Source: FEN-1219 sp964503125
Lineage (GTDB): Bacteria > Pseudomonadota > Gammaproteobacteria > Steroidobacterales > Rariloculaceae
DNA length: 64,000 nt
Reading direction: 5' to 3'
NCBI GenBank assembly: GCA_964503125.1
Contig: CAZCZE010000001.1
Location: 124,001-188,000 of the forward strand
The translations under genes were made by a program, and so were the position numbers. The notes below the pieces were generated by a model, which did not search any database, had not been told where the DNA came from, and worked only from the letters and a program-made list of their open reading frames with translations. Shown here piece after piece: positions 41,485 to 49,714 of the stretch (the first letter of the stretch is position 1; every line of letters begins with the position of its first letter).

Positions 41485-43806
41485 ATGGCCAACCCGCGGG
41501 ACTTAGCCGAAAAGGCTTTCGCCCTTCTCCAGAACGCATTCAGCGAATCGGAGGCGCGTGCCTCCGATCTCGACGAGCAGCTCAAGAGCAGACGCCAGCC
41601 GAAGAATCGGATGGAAGAGCAGCTCGACGTGCTCACCCACCGGGTCGAGGCCGTAGAGGCCGAGCGAGCGCGCTGGCAGAAGCAGGCGGGACAACTCGAG
41701 GAGATCGCCGAAGAAGAGCGCGTCAAAGTGGCGCAGCTCCGGAAGAAGCTCGAGATCGCCGAATCCGGCCCCGCGAAGCTCACCAAGAAGGAAATCAACT
41801 TCTGGCGAGCCAAGGCCGAAGACATCGACATCGAGATCCGCGACTACAAGGATCGCCTCGCCGGCTTGCGCCGCGAGCTCAACGAGCGCGACGCGCTCAT
41901 CGAGAAGCTGCAAGCGGGCGGCAGCGTGCCCGTTACGACCGCGGCTCCGAAGGCCGACGGCGCCGACGCGAGCGCCGAGCTGCGCCGTCAGCTCGAGCAG
42001 CGCGACAGCTGGCTCACCGATCTCAGGCTCGAGCTCCACGAGCTCCGTGCCCAACCGAGGCCACCCCTCGAGACCGAGGCCGTCGTCGAGACGTTGCGCG
42101 GCCAGATTGCCGGCCTCGAGCGCGCGCTCGCCGACGTCCACAATCAACGCGCCGCCACGGAAGCGGAGCGTGGCCGTAGCCAGAGCGAGATCGCTGAGCG
42201 CGAACGCGCGTTGCGCGAAGCCACGGCGACGGCCGCGCACGCGCAACAAGCGCTCGGCGAGCGCGAGCACCGTGTCGTCGAGCTGTCGGCGGAAGCCGAG
42301 CAGCTGCGCCACGAGCTGCGCCAGCGCGACGATCGCCTGGGCGCGCTCACCGGCGATGCGGAAGCGCTGCGCGACCGTCTCGAGCAGAATGAGGAGAGCG
42401 CGGCCTTCGCGCGCGCCGCATTCGAGGAGCGCGAGCGGGATTACACGAAACAGCGCGAGCTGCTCGCCGCCAACGAGGCCGATTTCCGCGAGCTCAATCG
42501 CCGGCTCGCCGAGCGCGATACCGCTTTCGACGAACAGCGCCGTGAGCTCGGCGGGCGCGAACAGAACATTCGGCACGAGCTCGACGACGTGCGTCGCGAG
42601 CTCGGTGAACGTGAGCGAGATTTCGCCGAGCGCGAACAGCAGGTCCGCGAGCTCGAGCATACGCGCATCACGCTGGCGGCCAACGAGCGCGAGCTCGCGA
42701 GCCTGCGCGACACCCTTTTGAGCACGAGCCGCGAGCTCGACGAGCTCCGCGCCAACCGGCAGCGGCTCGAAACGGCGCTCGCGGACAGCTCGGCGCGCGC
42801 CGATGCGTCCGCGGAAGCCATGGCCGCCGCGCGCGAGCAGATCGCGGGCCTCGAAAACGAGCTCAAGGACGAGCGCGAGCAGGCCGAAAGCCTCGGCGAG
42901 CTCGCCAACGAGCGCCGTGAGCACATGACCAAGCTCCAAGAGCAGGTCGAGGAAGCCGAGGAGCGTTTCGCCGAGGCCAACTGGAAGCTCGGCAAGGCCC
43001 AACACTTCGAGCGCATCGTCCAGCGCCGCAAGGGCCTGATCGGGAAGCTGCTCGAGGCGTTGCGCTCCAAGACGAAAGCGAACACGGCGCTCAAGGCGGG
43101 CATCGACGGCCTGCGCACGTTCAAGGCTTCGGCCGAGATGAATCAACAGAAGCTCTTGAAGCGCATCGATGCGCTCAAAGCCGAGCTCATCGAGGCCGAA
43201 GAGACCGTCAAGCGCCACCAAGGCGGCACGGCGGCCATGGAAGAGATCACGAGCGCGATTTCGCGCGCCACGGCGCTCGAGGAACGCTTGAACACTCAGG
43301 CCGAGCTCATTCAGTCGCTGGAGGCCGACCTCAAAACGGCGCGGCTCGCACACAAGCCCGATGACGACAAGGCGGGCGAGGTCGAGCGGCTCACGCAGGA
43401 GCTCGCGACCAAGAACGAAGTCGTCGCGCGCCTCGAAGCAGACCTCGACGAGCAGCAACGCAGGCTGGGCAAGCTGCGCGGCAGCGAGTCCGAGACGGTG
43501 CGCCTCAAGGCGCTCACGGAGAAGGACCGCAGCGAGATCGACGCGCTCCAGCACGAGGTCGTGCAGCTCCGCGAGACGCTCGCGCGTCAAGCGGGCGTCG
43601 GCGCACCGCCCGCGAGCGCCAACAGTGCCAAGCTCGAAGCCAAGCTCAAGGAGCGCGAGCAATCCGTCACGCGCCTCATGGGCACGATCAAAGAGCACGA
43701 GGCCACGATCAAGAAGGTCACCGAGTCGGCCGAGGGCTGGAAGCGCAAATACCAGTTCCTCGCGACGGACTCTCCCGAAGCCTACAAGAGCACTGCGGGA
43801 AAATAG
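41485..43806 (+). CDS. Large coiled-coil protein of unknown function (773 aa)
   Basis: No known domain recognised. Nearly the entire chain is predicted coiled coil, with E, R, L, A and Q dominating and repeated units such as ERERD-x-x-REQQ, RRELxERE and REL(D/N)ERD. The first 25 residues (DLAEKAFALLQNAFSESEARAS) and a short Gly/Ser/Pro break near residue 150 are the only less regular parts; a second low-complexity break (GVGAPPASANSA) lies near residue 705. No membrane segment or signal. By size and shape it could act as a cytoplasmic scaffold or filament like polar organisers or SMC-like hinges, but no ATPase is present. It starts nine bases ahead of an eight-helix membrane protein, its likely partner. 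Confidence 0.75.
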   Translation: MANPRDLAEKAFALLQNAFSESEARASDLDEQLKSRRQPKNRMEEQLDVLTHRVEAVEAERARWQKQAGQLEEIAEEERVKVAQLRKKLEIAESGPAKLTKKEINFWRAKAEDIDIEIRDYKDRLAGLRRELNERDALIEKLQAGGSVPVTTAAPKADGADASAELRRQLEQRDSWLTDLRLELHELRAQPRPPLETEAVVETLRGQIAGLERALADVHNQRAATEAERGRSQSEIAERERALREATATAAHAQQALGEREHRVVELSAEAEQLRHELRQRDDRLGALTGDAEALRDRLEQNEESAAFARAAFEERERDYTKQRELLAANEADFRELNRRLAERDTAFDEQRRELGGREQNIRHELDDVRRELGERERDFAEREQQVRELEHTRITLAANERELASLRDTLLSTSRELDELRANRQRLETALADSSARADASAEAMAAAREQIAGLENELKDEREQAESLGELANERREHMTKLQEQVEEAEERFAEANWKLGKAQHFERIVQRRKGLIGKLLEALRSKTKANTALKAGIDGLRTFKASAEMNQQKLLKRIDALKAELIEAEETVKRHQGGTAAMEEITSAISRATALEERLNTQAELIQSLEADLKTARLAHKPDDDKAGEVERLTQELATKNEVVARLEADLDEQQRRLGKLRGSESETVRLKALTEKDRSEIDALQHEVVQLRETLARQAGVGAPPASANSAKLEAKLKEREQSVTRLMGTIKEHEATIKKVTESAEGWKRKYQFLATDSPEAYKSTAGK

Positions 43807-43815
43807 CGCCAGGTC

Positions 43816-44670
43816 ATGTCGCGGGGAGGCGATCTCTTCGGTTCGTTCCACCAACGCGGCCTAGATCTCGCCACGCTCGGTGGCGCCTATCTCGTCGTGC
43901 TGGCGACGATCGTCTTGACGATCGCGGCGTTCGCGGCGGCGCGGCAGTTGCTCGTGATCTCGCCGAATCGCGGCACCCGGGACTACGGCATCTACGCGTC
44001 CCTCGCGCTAGCGACGCTGCTCGTCGCCATCGTTCTCGAGAACGAATCGCTGCCCACGGGCACTGCGACGCTGCATTACGCGACCGTGCCCCAGCTCCTG
44101 CTGCTGCTCGGCGTGCACCTCGCCGTCTGGTATCGGCAGGATCCGTGGCTCGTCGCGCTCGGCGGCTCGGCGGCCGCGGCGACGGTCCTCGTCGGCGCGC
44201 TGCTCGGGCTCACGACGAGCCTCATCGGGCCCGCCTATTGGGTCGCGTTCGCGCTGCTGACCGCGCTGCTCGTGTTCCTCTGGCGCAAGGCGATCCTGAC
44301 GCAGCGCGCGTTCGTGACGGCGAGCTCCATCTACATGAGCTCGAAAGAAACCCTGGACGTGGCGTCGGCGCCGCAGAAACCGTGGCTCGGCCTCGCGCAG
44401 TGGGCGGCGCTCATCGCCGCCAGCGTCTCCCTGGCCGTCGCGAACTCGCTGCTACGCGGGCGCGTGCTCGAGGACATTCCGGCCGTCGACGTCGCCACGG
44501 ACTCCGGCCTGTTGCTGCTCGTCACGACGGTCGTCTGCGCGGTGCCGGCCGTGAGCTATTGGCTCGCCCGCAAGGCGTGGATGCCCGAGCTCACGCGCTT
44601 CGTGTGGCTCGCCTGGATCGTCGTCGGCTTCGCGCTGACGTACGGCAACTATTTGAGCAGCCTCACTTAA
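43816..44670 (+). CDS. Integral membrane protein, eight predicted helices, unknown function
   Basis: A 284-residue protein with eight membrane segments at about 20-43, 56-76, 88-106, 110-133, 138-156, 190-211, 230-250 and 262-282. No family recognised. A longer hydrophilic loop at about 160-188 (ILTQRAFVTASSIYMSSKETLDVASAPQK region) may face the cytoplasm. Gene order and nine-base spacing place it in one unit with the upstream coiled-coil gene, which suggests a membrane-anchored cytoskeletal pair. Its final eight bases overlap the 3' end of lipB on the opposite strand. Confidence 0.75.
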   Translation: MSRGGDLFGSFHQRGLDLATLGGAYLVVLATIVLTIAAFAAARQLLVISPNRGTRDYGIYASLALATLLVAIVLENESLPTGTATLHYATVPQLLLLLGVHLAVWYRQDPWLVALGGSAAAATVLVGALLGLTTSLIGPAYWVAFALLTALLVFLWRKAILTQRAFVTASSIYMSSKETLDVASAPQKPWLGLAQWAALIAASVSLAVANSLLRGRVLEDIPAVDVATDSGLLLLVTTVVCAVPAVSYWLARKAWMPELTRFVWLAWIVVGFALTYGNYLSSLT

Positions 44671-45271
44671 GCCGTGCGAGCAGCTGCGGCGTCAGGTCCG
44701 CGCGGCACCGCGCGAGGTCGTCGATACCGCAGAGCGTCGCGAGATCGGTCACGGGAAGCCCCTCGTAACCGCACGGATTGATGCCGGCGAACGGAGCGAG
44801 GTCCATGGCCACGTTCACGGCCAAGCCGTGGTACGAGCAGTGCCGCTTGACGCGCAACCCGATGGCCGCGAGCTTCGCGCCGTCCACGTAGACGCCGGGT
44901 GCGTCGCGCCGCGCGCGCGCCTCGACGCCGTAGCCCGCCACCGTGTCGATGACGGCCTTCTCGAGCGCCTGCACGAGCCCGCGCGGGTGCAGAGAGCGGC
45001 GCCCAAGGTCGAGCAGCACGTAGGCAACCACCTGGCCCGGGCCGTGATACGTGACCTGGCCGCCGCGGTCGATCTGCACGACGGGAACGCCGCCCGGCGC
45101 GAGCAGATGGCGGCGGTCGGCGCGCATGCCGAGCGTGTACACGGGCGGGTGCTCGACGAACCAGATCTCGTCGCGCGTCGCTGTCGTGCGCGCAGCCGTG
45201 AAGGCCTGCATCTCCCGCCAGACGTCTTCGAGCGGCCGAAAACCCAAATCCCTGACGACCGGCGCGTCCAT
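44663..45271 (-). CDS. lipB: Octanoyltransferase LipB
   Basis: A 202-residue enzyme that moves octanoate from acyl-carrier protein to the lipoyl domains of 2-oxoacid dehydrogenases and GcvH. Family signature RGGQVTYHGPGQ (catalytic-site H76), K133 in GAKLAAIGLRV and catalytic C167 in NPCGYEGL. Last gene of the mre-mltB-rlpA-dacC-ybeD operon. Its product modifies, among others, the E2 encoded at 29 kb in this window. lipA, usually adjacent in this order, is not in the window. Confidence 0.96.
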   Translation of the reverse strand: MDAPVVRDLGFRPLEDVWREMQAFTAARTTATRDEIWFVEHPPVYTLGMRADRRHLLAPGGVPVVQIDRGGQVTYHGPGQVVAYVLLDLGRRSLHPRGLVQALEKAVIDTVAGYGVEARARRDAPGVYVDGAKLAAIGLRVKRHCSYHGLAVNVAMDLAPFAGINPCGYEGLPVTDLATLCGIDDLARCRADLTPQLLARLK

Positions 45272-45278
45272 GCCGGAT

Positions 45279-45542
45279 CTAGAGCGCCATGAGCACGAGC
45301 TCGTGGGCTACGAGCGTCGCGTAGACAGCATCGGCCTGCGCGCGCGACTCGGCGCGCACCGTGACCGTGAGGCTCAAGTAGCTGCCCTGCTTGCTCTGTT
45401 GCTCCGCGACGCTGTATGCGGCGCCGAAGTGCTGCTCGACGATCGCGATCACGGCCGCGCGGAATCCCTCGTCGTTGCGACCGAACACTTTGATCGGCAG
45501 GTCGCAGGGAAACTCGAGCAGGGACTCGCGCCCGTCGGTCAT
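45279..45542 (-). CDS. ybeD: YbeD family protein (DUF493)
   Basis: An 87-residue protein with the LLEFPCDLPIKVFGRNDEGF opening, an alternating alpha/beta ACT-like fold and a terminal VYATLVAHELVLMAL strand. The family has a ferredoxin-like regulatory fold of unknown ligand and sits between dacA/dacC and lipB in many Gammaproteobacteria. Its ATG overlaps the dacC stop (ATGA) and it ends seven bases from lipB. Confidence 0.94.
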   Translation of the reverse strand: MTDGRESLLEFPCDLPIKVFGRNDEGFRAAVIAIVEQHFGAAYSVAEQQSKQGSYLSLTVTVRAESRAQADAVYATLVAHELVLMAL

Positions 45543-46681
45543 TCCCAGAGGATCGCCAGCTCGTCGCGCATGCGCGCCCAGACGCCACCGTCTAGGACGT
45601 TCGTGAGCACGATGATGGGGCTCTTCACGAGCTGCGCACCCGCCAACGAGATCTTGACCTCGCCGACCCGCGTGCCGCTCGAGAGCGGCGCCGCGAGCTC
45701 GGCGAGGACGTCCATGCTCGCGGCGAGCTGGGCGTAGCTGCCGCGCGGGATCGTGACGTAGACGTCCTCGGCGATGCCGAGCGGCGCGAACAGCGATTCC
45801 CCGCCCCGCACACGCGCGTCATCGAGCTCTTGGCCCGCCACGTAGAGCTTGTGGGTCTCGAAATTGGCGAAGCCGTATTCGAGCAGCTTCTGCGCGCCGT
45901 CGTTACGCGCGCGGGCCGTCGGCGCTCCGAGCACGACGGCAATGAGGCGCATGCCATCGCGCTCCGCGGACGTCACGACGCAATAGCCGGCGGCGTCTGT
46001 GTAGCCCGTCTTGAGGCCGTCGACGCTCGGGTCGCGCCACAAGAGCGCGTTGCGGTTCTGCTGCTTGATGTCGTTGTAGCTGAACTCCCGCTCGGCGTAG
46101 AGGCTGTAGAAATCCGGAAACTCGTCGATGACGGCCTTCGCGAGCACGGCGAGGTCGCGCGCCGTCGTGTAGTGGCCGCGCGCCGGTAAACCGTGCGGAT
46201 TGCGGAACGACGAGTGCGTGAGCCCGAGATCCTCCGTCGCGGCGTTCATTTCGGCGACGAACGAGTCCACGGAGCCCGCGACGTGCTCGGCGAGCGCCAC
46301 GCTCGCGTCATTGCCCGATTGGATGAGCATGCCGCGGATCAGGTCTTCGACGCCGACCTCGGAGTTCACTTCGATGAACATGCGCGTGCCGCCCATGCGC
46401 CACGCCTTCTCGCTGACGCGCACGCGGTCGTCGAGGCGAATGCGCCCGGATTCGATCGCGTCGAAGACGACGTAGGCCGTCATGAGCTTCGTGAGGCTCG
46501 CGGGCGCGAGCATCGCGTCCGCGGCATTCGACGCGAGCACGGTATCCGTTGCGAAATCGACGAGATAGTGGCTCTTGAGTACGAGCGTCGGCGGTGCCGG
46601 CGGCGCGCCCGTCGCTTGGCCGAGCGCCGGGCCCGCGGCGAGCACGGCAAGCGCAGAGATGAGCGTCGCAGTGCGCGTCAT
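45539..46681 (-). CDS. dacC: D-alanyl-D-alanine carboxypeptidase (PBP5/6 type)
   Basis: A 380-residue periplasmic DD-carboxypeptidase. Signal peptide to about GQA (residue 23). Active-site motifs: S62-x-x-K65 in ASLTKLM, S122-G-N124 and K224-T-G in LKTGYTDAAG. The C-terminal beta domain (about 280-370, ending MRDELAILWE) is amphipathic and anchors the enzyme to the inner membrane. It trims the terminal D-Ala of peptidoglycan stem peptides. Start overlaps the rlpA stop (ATGA). Confidence 0.95.
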   Translation of the reverse strand: MTRTATLISALAVLAAGPALGQATGAPPAPPTLVLKSHYLVDFATDTVLASNAADAMLAPASLTKLMTAYVVFDAIESGRIRLDDRVRVSEKAWRMGGTRMFIEVNSEVGVEDLIRGMLIQSGNDASVALAEHVAGSVDSFVAEMNAATEDLGLTHSSFRNPHGLPARGHYTTARDLAVLAKAVIDEFPDFYSLYAEREFSYNDIKQQNRNALLWRDPSVDGLKTGYTDAAGYCVVTSAERDGMRLIAVVLGAPTARARNDGAQKLLEYGFANFETHKLYVAGQELDDARVRGGESLFAPLGIAEDVYVTIPRGSYAQLAASMDVLAELAAPLSSGTRVGEVKISLAGAQLVKSPIIVLTNVLDGGVWARMRDELAILWE

Positions 46682-47535
46682 GGCGTGCGGTCCACGACGA
46701 GCCGCGAGCCCGCCACGCCGATCGCGAGCAGCTGCGAGCTCAACGCATCGAACTCGCCGGCGTCGCGGATCGGTCCGAGACGCACGCGGTGCAGCATGCG
46801 CCGGCCGGCGGCCTCGCTGACGACAGTGGGGTTCGCGAAACCGCTCGCGCGCAGGCGCGCGACGAGCCGAGCCGCGTTGTCCTGCTGTGAGAACGCGCCG
46901 ACCTGCACGAACATACGGTCGACCGCCTGCGGCGGGGCGACGGCTGGCGGGAGCGCGGCGGGCGCGGGCGCAGCCGCGCTCGCATCGCTTGCCGCCGCCG
47001 GCGGCCCCGCGATGACGCGCACTTCGACGCGCGCCGTGCCGGGGCCGATCATGTCGAGCGACGTCGCTGCAGCGTACGAAAGATCGATGAGGCGATTGTG
47101 GACGAACGGTCCGCGATCGTTGATCTTCACGACGACGCGTTTGCCGTTCGCGAGGTTGGTGACCTCGGCCCAAGTGGGCAACGGCAACGTGGTGTGCGCG
47201 GCCGTCATGCCGTGCATATCGTAGGTCTCGCCGCTCGACGTAGCGAGCCCGTGGAAATCGCGGCCGTACCACGATGCCACGCCGCGCTCGACGTAGCCTA
47301 AGCTCGACGGCAGCACGTGATAGCGCTTGCCGAGCACGTCGTAGAACGGCGGGTTGCCGCGGTCGCTACGCCGCGGCGCCGCGATCGGCGCGTTCCCGGC
47401 TGCGCCGGGCGCTCGCACGGCGTCGCGTGCATCGCCGCGCGAGCGTTCCCCACCGTCGCCGGCGCAAGCGGCCAATAACCCCGTGAGCAGCAGTGCCGTG
47501 CACGCGCGCACCGGATGGCCGCCTCGGCGCGTCAC
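46678..47535 (-). CDS. rlpA: RlpA-type lytic transglycosylase lipoprotein with SPOR domain
   Basis: A 285-residue outer-membrane lipoprotein. GTG at 47535 overlaps the mltB stop (GTGA); another in-frame GTG eight codons later is possible. Lipobox LLAAC at the signal end. The double-psi beta-barrel catalytic domain is at about 85-170 (RGVASWYGRDFHGLATSSGE, then VVVKINDRGPF and IDLSYAAATSL), followed by an Ala/Pro linker and a C-terminal SPOR domain (RMFVQVGAFSQQDNAARLVA). Such proteins cut glycan strands lacking stem peptides at division sites and daughter-cell separation. Works with MltB upstream. Confidence 0.93.
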   Translation of the reverse strand: MTRRGGHPVRACTALLLTGLLAACAGDGGERSRGDARDAVRAPGAAGNAPIAAPRRSDRGNPPFYDVLGKRYHVLPSSLGYVERGVASWYGRDFHGLATSSGETYDMHGMTAAHTTLPLPTWAEVTNLANGKRVVVKINDRGPFVHNRLIDLSYAAATSLDMIGPGTARVEVRVIAGPPAAASDASAAAPAPAALPPAVAPPQAVDRMFVQVGAFSQQDNAARLVARLRASGFANPTVVSEAAGRRMLHRVRLGPIRDAGEFDALSSQLLAIGVAGSRLVVDRTP

Positions 47536-48563
47536 TCGGCGCTCCCGGCGTCGCTCGCGAGCGTGGCGACGTAGCGGCCGCGAACGGCCTGCGCGAACTG
47601 ATGCGCGGCAAGAGCGTATTTCGTGCTGCGGTTGTAGCGCGTGACGACGCGGAAGTTGTGGTAGCCCACCCAGTACTCGGAGCCGCCGCCCGCGGCCTCG
47701 TAGGAGAAGGCCTGCGCGGGCGCGTCCGATGGCAGGCTCGTCGTGAACACATAGCCCATGCGGGTCAGCGAGGCTACGGTCTCGCCGAGCTCGAGCGCGT
47801 TGCGCGGCTCCGGCCCTGCAAAGTCGTCGGGACGCAACGCCGATTCCATGACGGGCTCGCCGGCACGCCAGCCATGCCTGTCGAAGTAGTTCGCGACGCT
47901 GCCGAACACGTCGTCCCAGTCGTTCCAGAGGTCGCGTTTGCCGTCGGCGTCCGCATCGACGGCATAAGCGCGATAGCTCGACGGGATGAACTGGCCGGCG
48001 CCCATGGCGCCCGCGTACGAACCGAGCGCCGTCGTGACGTCGACCTGCTCCTCTCGTGCGAGCAGCAGGAACGATTCGAGCTCGGACGCGAAGAACGACG
48101 CGCGCGGCGGATAGGCGAACGCGAGCGTGGCAAGCGCATCGAGCACGCGGTAGCGGCCCATGCGGGTGCCGAAGTACGTCTCGATGCCGATGATCGCGAC
48201 GATCATCTCCGGCGCGACGCCGTAGCGTTCCACCACGGCGTCGAGCGTTTCGGCGTGCTCGTTCCAAAACGTCACGCCCGCGGCGATGCGCTCCTCGGTG
48301 ATGAAGATGTTGCGGTACTCGAACCAGGGCACGACGCGCTCGGCGGGCCGCGCCATCGCCTCGAGCACCGTGGCGTCGATGACGGCGCCGTCGAGCAGCT
48401 TCGTGAGCTCGGCGCGGTCGAAGGCGTGCTGCTCGACCATCTCGTCGACGAACGACTGCTTGGCTCGCTCGACGGTGGCCGAGGACGGGGGCTGCGCGGC
48501 GGCGGCCAGCGAAACTCCCGCTGCGATCGCGACACCGCGAACGAAGGTGCTTAAGGAGGTCAT
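47532..48563 (-). CDS. mltB: Membrane-bound lytic murein transglycosylase B
   Basis: A 343-residue MltB/Slt-type enzyme. N-terminal signal peptide VRGVAIAAGVSLAAAAQ; the usual lipobox cysteine is absent, so it may be soluble periplasmic or cleaved by signal peptidase I. Catalytic glutamate E128 in IIGIETYFG, followed by GSYAGAMGAGQFIPSSYRAY and the DLWNDWDDVFGSVANYF segment. It cuts the beta-1,4 glycosidic bond of murein, releasing 1,6-anhydro-muropeptides. ATG overlaps the rodA stop (ATGA) and its own stop overlaps rlpA. Confidence 0.94.
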   Translation of the reverse strand: MTSLSTFVRGVAIAAGVSLAAAAQPPSSATVERAKQSFVDEMVEQHAFDRAELTKLLDGAVIDATVLEAMARPAERVVPWFEYRNIFITEERIAAGVTFWNEHAETLDAVVERYGVAPEMIVAIIGIETYFGTRMGRYRVLDALATLAFAYPPRASFFASELESFLLLAREEQVDVTTALGSYAGAMGAGQFIPSSYRAYAVDADADGKRDLWNDWDDVFGSVANYFDRHGWRAGEPVMESALRPDDFAGPEPRNALELGETVASLTRMGYVFTTSLPSDAPAQAFSYEAAGGGSEYWVGYHNFRVVTRYNRSTKYALAAHQFAQAVRGRYVATLASDAGSAE

Positions 48564-49714
48564 GCCGCCAATAACTTCCGATGTCCTTGGATCGACGCGA
48601 GCATACCGAAGCCGGCCATGAGGGTCACCATCGACGTCCCGCCCGCGCTCACGAGCGGCAACGGCACGCCGACGATCGGCAATAACCCAGACACCATGCC
48701 CGCGTTGACGAACACGTAGACGAAGAACGTCAGCGCGAGCGCACCCGCGACCAACCGGCTGAACGTGTCTTGTGCCTCGGCGGCGATGTAAAGGCCGCGG
48801 CCGACGAGGGCGAGATAGAGCACGAGCAAAAAGCCCAAGCCGAGCAGACCGAACTCCTCGGCCATGACGGCGAAGATGAAGTCGGTCGATCGCTCCGGCA
48901 GGAACTCGAGGTACGACTGCGAGCCGTTGAGCCAACCCTTGCCGAACAAACCGCCCGAGCCGATCGCGATCTTCGACTGGATGATGTTGTAGCCCGTGCC
49001 GAGCGGATCGGACTCGGGATTCAGGAACGTGAACACGCGCGCCTTCTGGTAATCGCGCATGTACGCCCAGACCAAGGGCACGGCCGCGAGCCCGAGCGCA
49101 CCGAACCCGACCATGACGCGCACGCTGATGCCGGCGAGCAGGATCGTGAGGCCGCCGGCCGCGATCACGAGCAACGCGGTGCCGAGATCGGGCTGTTGCG
49201 CAATCAACAACGCCGGCGTCAGCACGATGAGCCCCATGACTACGAGCTGCGGGAACGTCGGCGGCAGCCGCCGTTCGTGCATGAACCACGCGCACATCAT
49301 CGGCACGGCGAGCTTGAGCATCTCCGACGGTTGAAACGTGACGAAGCCGAGATCGAGCCAACGCTGTGCGCCTTTGCTGATCTGCCCCTCGACCGCCACG
49401 ACGAGCAGCAAACCAATGCCCAAAAAATACAGCCACGGCGTGAAAATACGCAGGTAGTGGGGCGGGATCTGCGCCATGACGAAAAACGCGGCAAGGCCTA
49501 GGCCTAAGCGCATGCCCTGACGCAGCACGCCTTGCACCGCAACGCTATTCTCCGTCGCGCCCGACAGCGCGCTGAAGAGCACGACGAGACCGACGCCCGC
49601 GATCGCGAGCAGGATCGCGAGCAACGGCAGATCGACGACGAGCCCCGCGAAGCTCCGTACCCTGCGCCGGCCGCCCCCGGCCGCCCTACCCCATTCAAGG
49701 CTCGCGAGCGACAT
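48560..49714 (-). CDS. rodA: RodA, SEDS-family peptidoglycan glycosyltransferase
   Basis: A 384-residue protein with about ten helices, the polymerase of the elongasome that works with PBP2. Conserved regions: GAQRWLDLGFVTFQPSEMLKL, AQQPDLGTALLV, IQSKIAIGSGGLFGKGWLNG and STDFIFAVMAEEFGLLG with the catalytic-region aspartate (STDF). The start at 49714 lies 20 bases inside the PBP2 gene. An upstream in-frame extension of 37 residues has no RodA homology. Confidence 0.96.
   Translation of the reverse strand: MSLASLEWGRAAGGGRRRVRSFAGLVVDLPLLAILLAIAGVGLVVLFSALSGATENSVAVQGVLRQGMRLGLGLAAFFVMAQIPPHYLRIFTPWLYFLGIGLLLVVAVEGQISKGAQRWLDLGFVTFQPSEMLKLAVPMMCAWFMHERRLPPTFPQLVVMGLIVLTPALLIAQQPDLGTALLVIAAGGLTILLAGISVRVMVGFGALGLAAVPLVWAYMRDYQKARVFTFLNPESDPLGTGYNIIQSKIAIGSGGLFGKGWLNGSQSYLEFLPERSTDFIFAVMAEEFGLLGLGFLLVLYLALVGRGLYIAAEAQDTFSRLVAGALALTFFVYVFVNAGMVSGLLPIVGVPLPLVSAGGTSMVTLMAGFGMLASIQGHRKLLAA

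Noticed and set aside
41503..43854. Long antisense open frame (783 codons) opposite the coiled-coil gene
   Set aside because: GAG and CTC/CTG codons of a Glu/Leu-rich coiled coil read as leucine- and glutamate-rich on the other strand, so stops are rare by composition. The plus-strand product has heptads and the expected codon-position bias, the antisense one does not.
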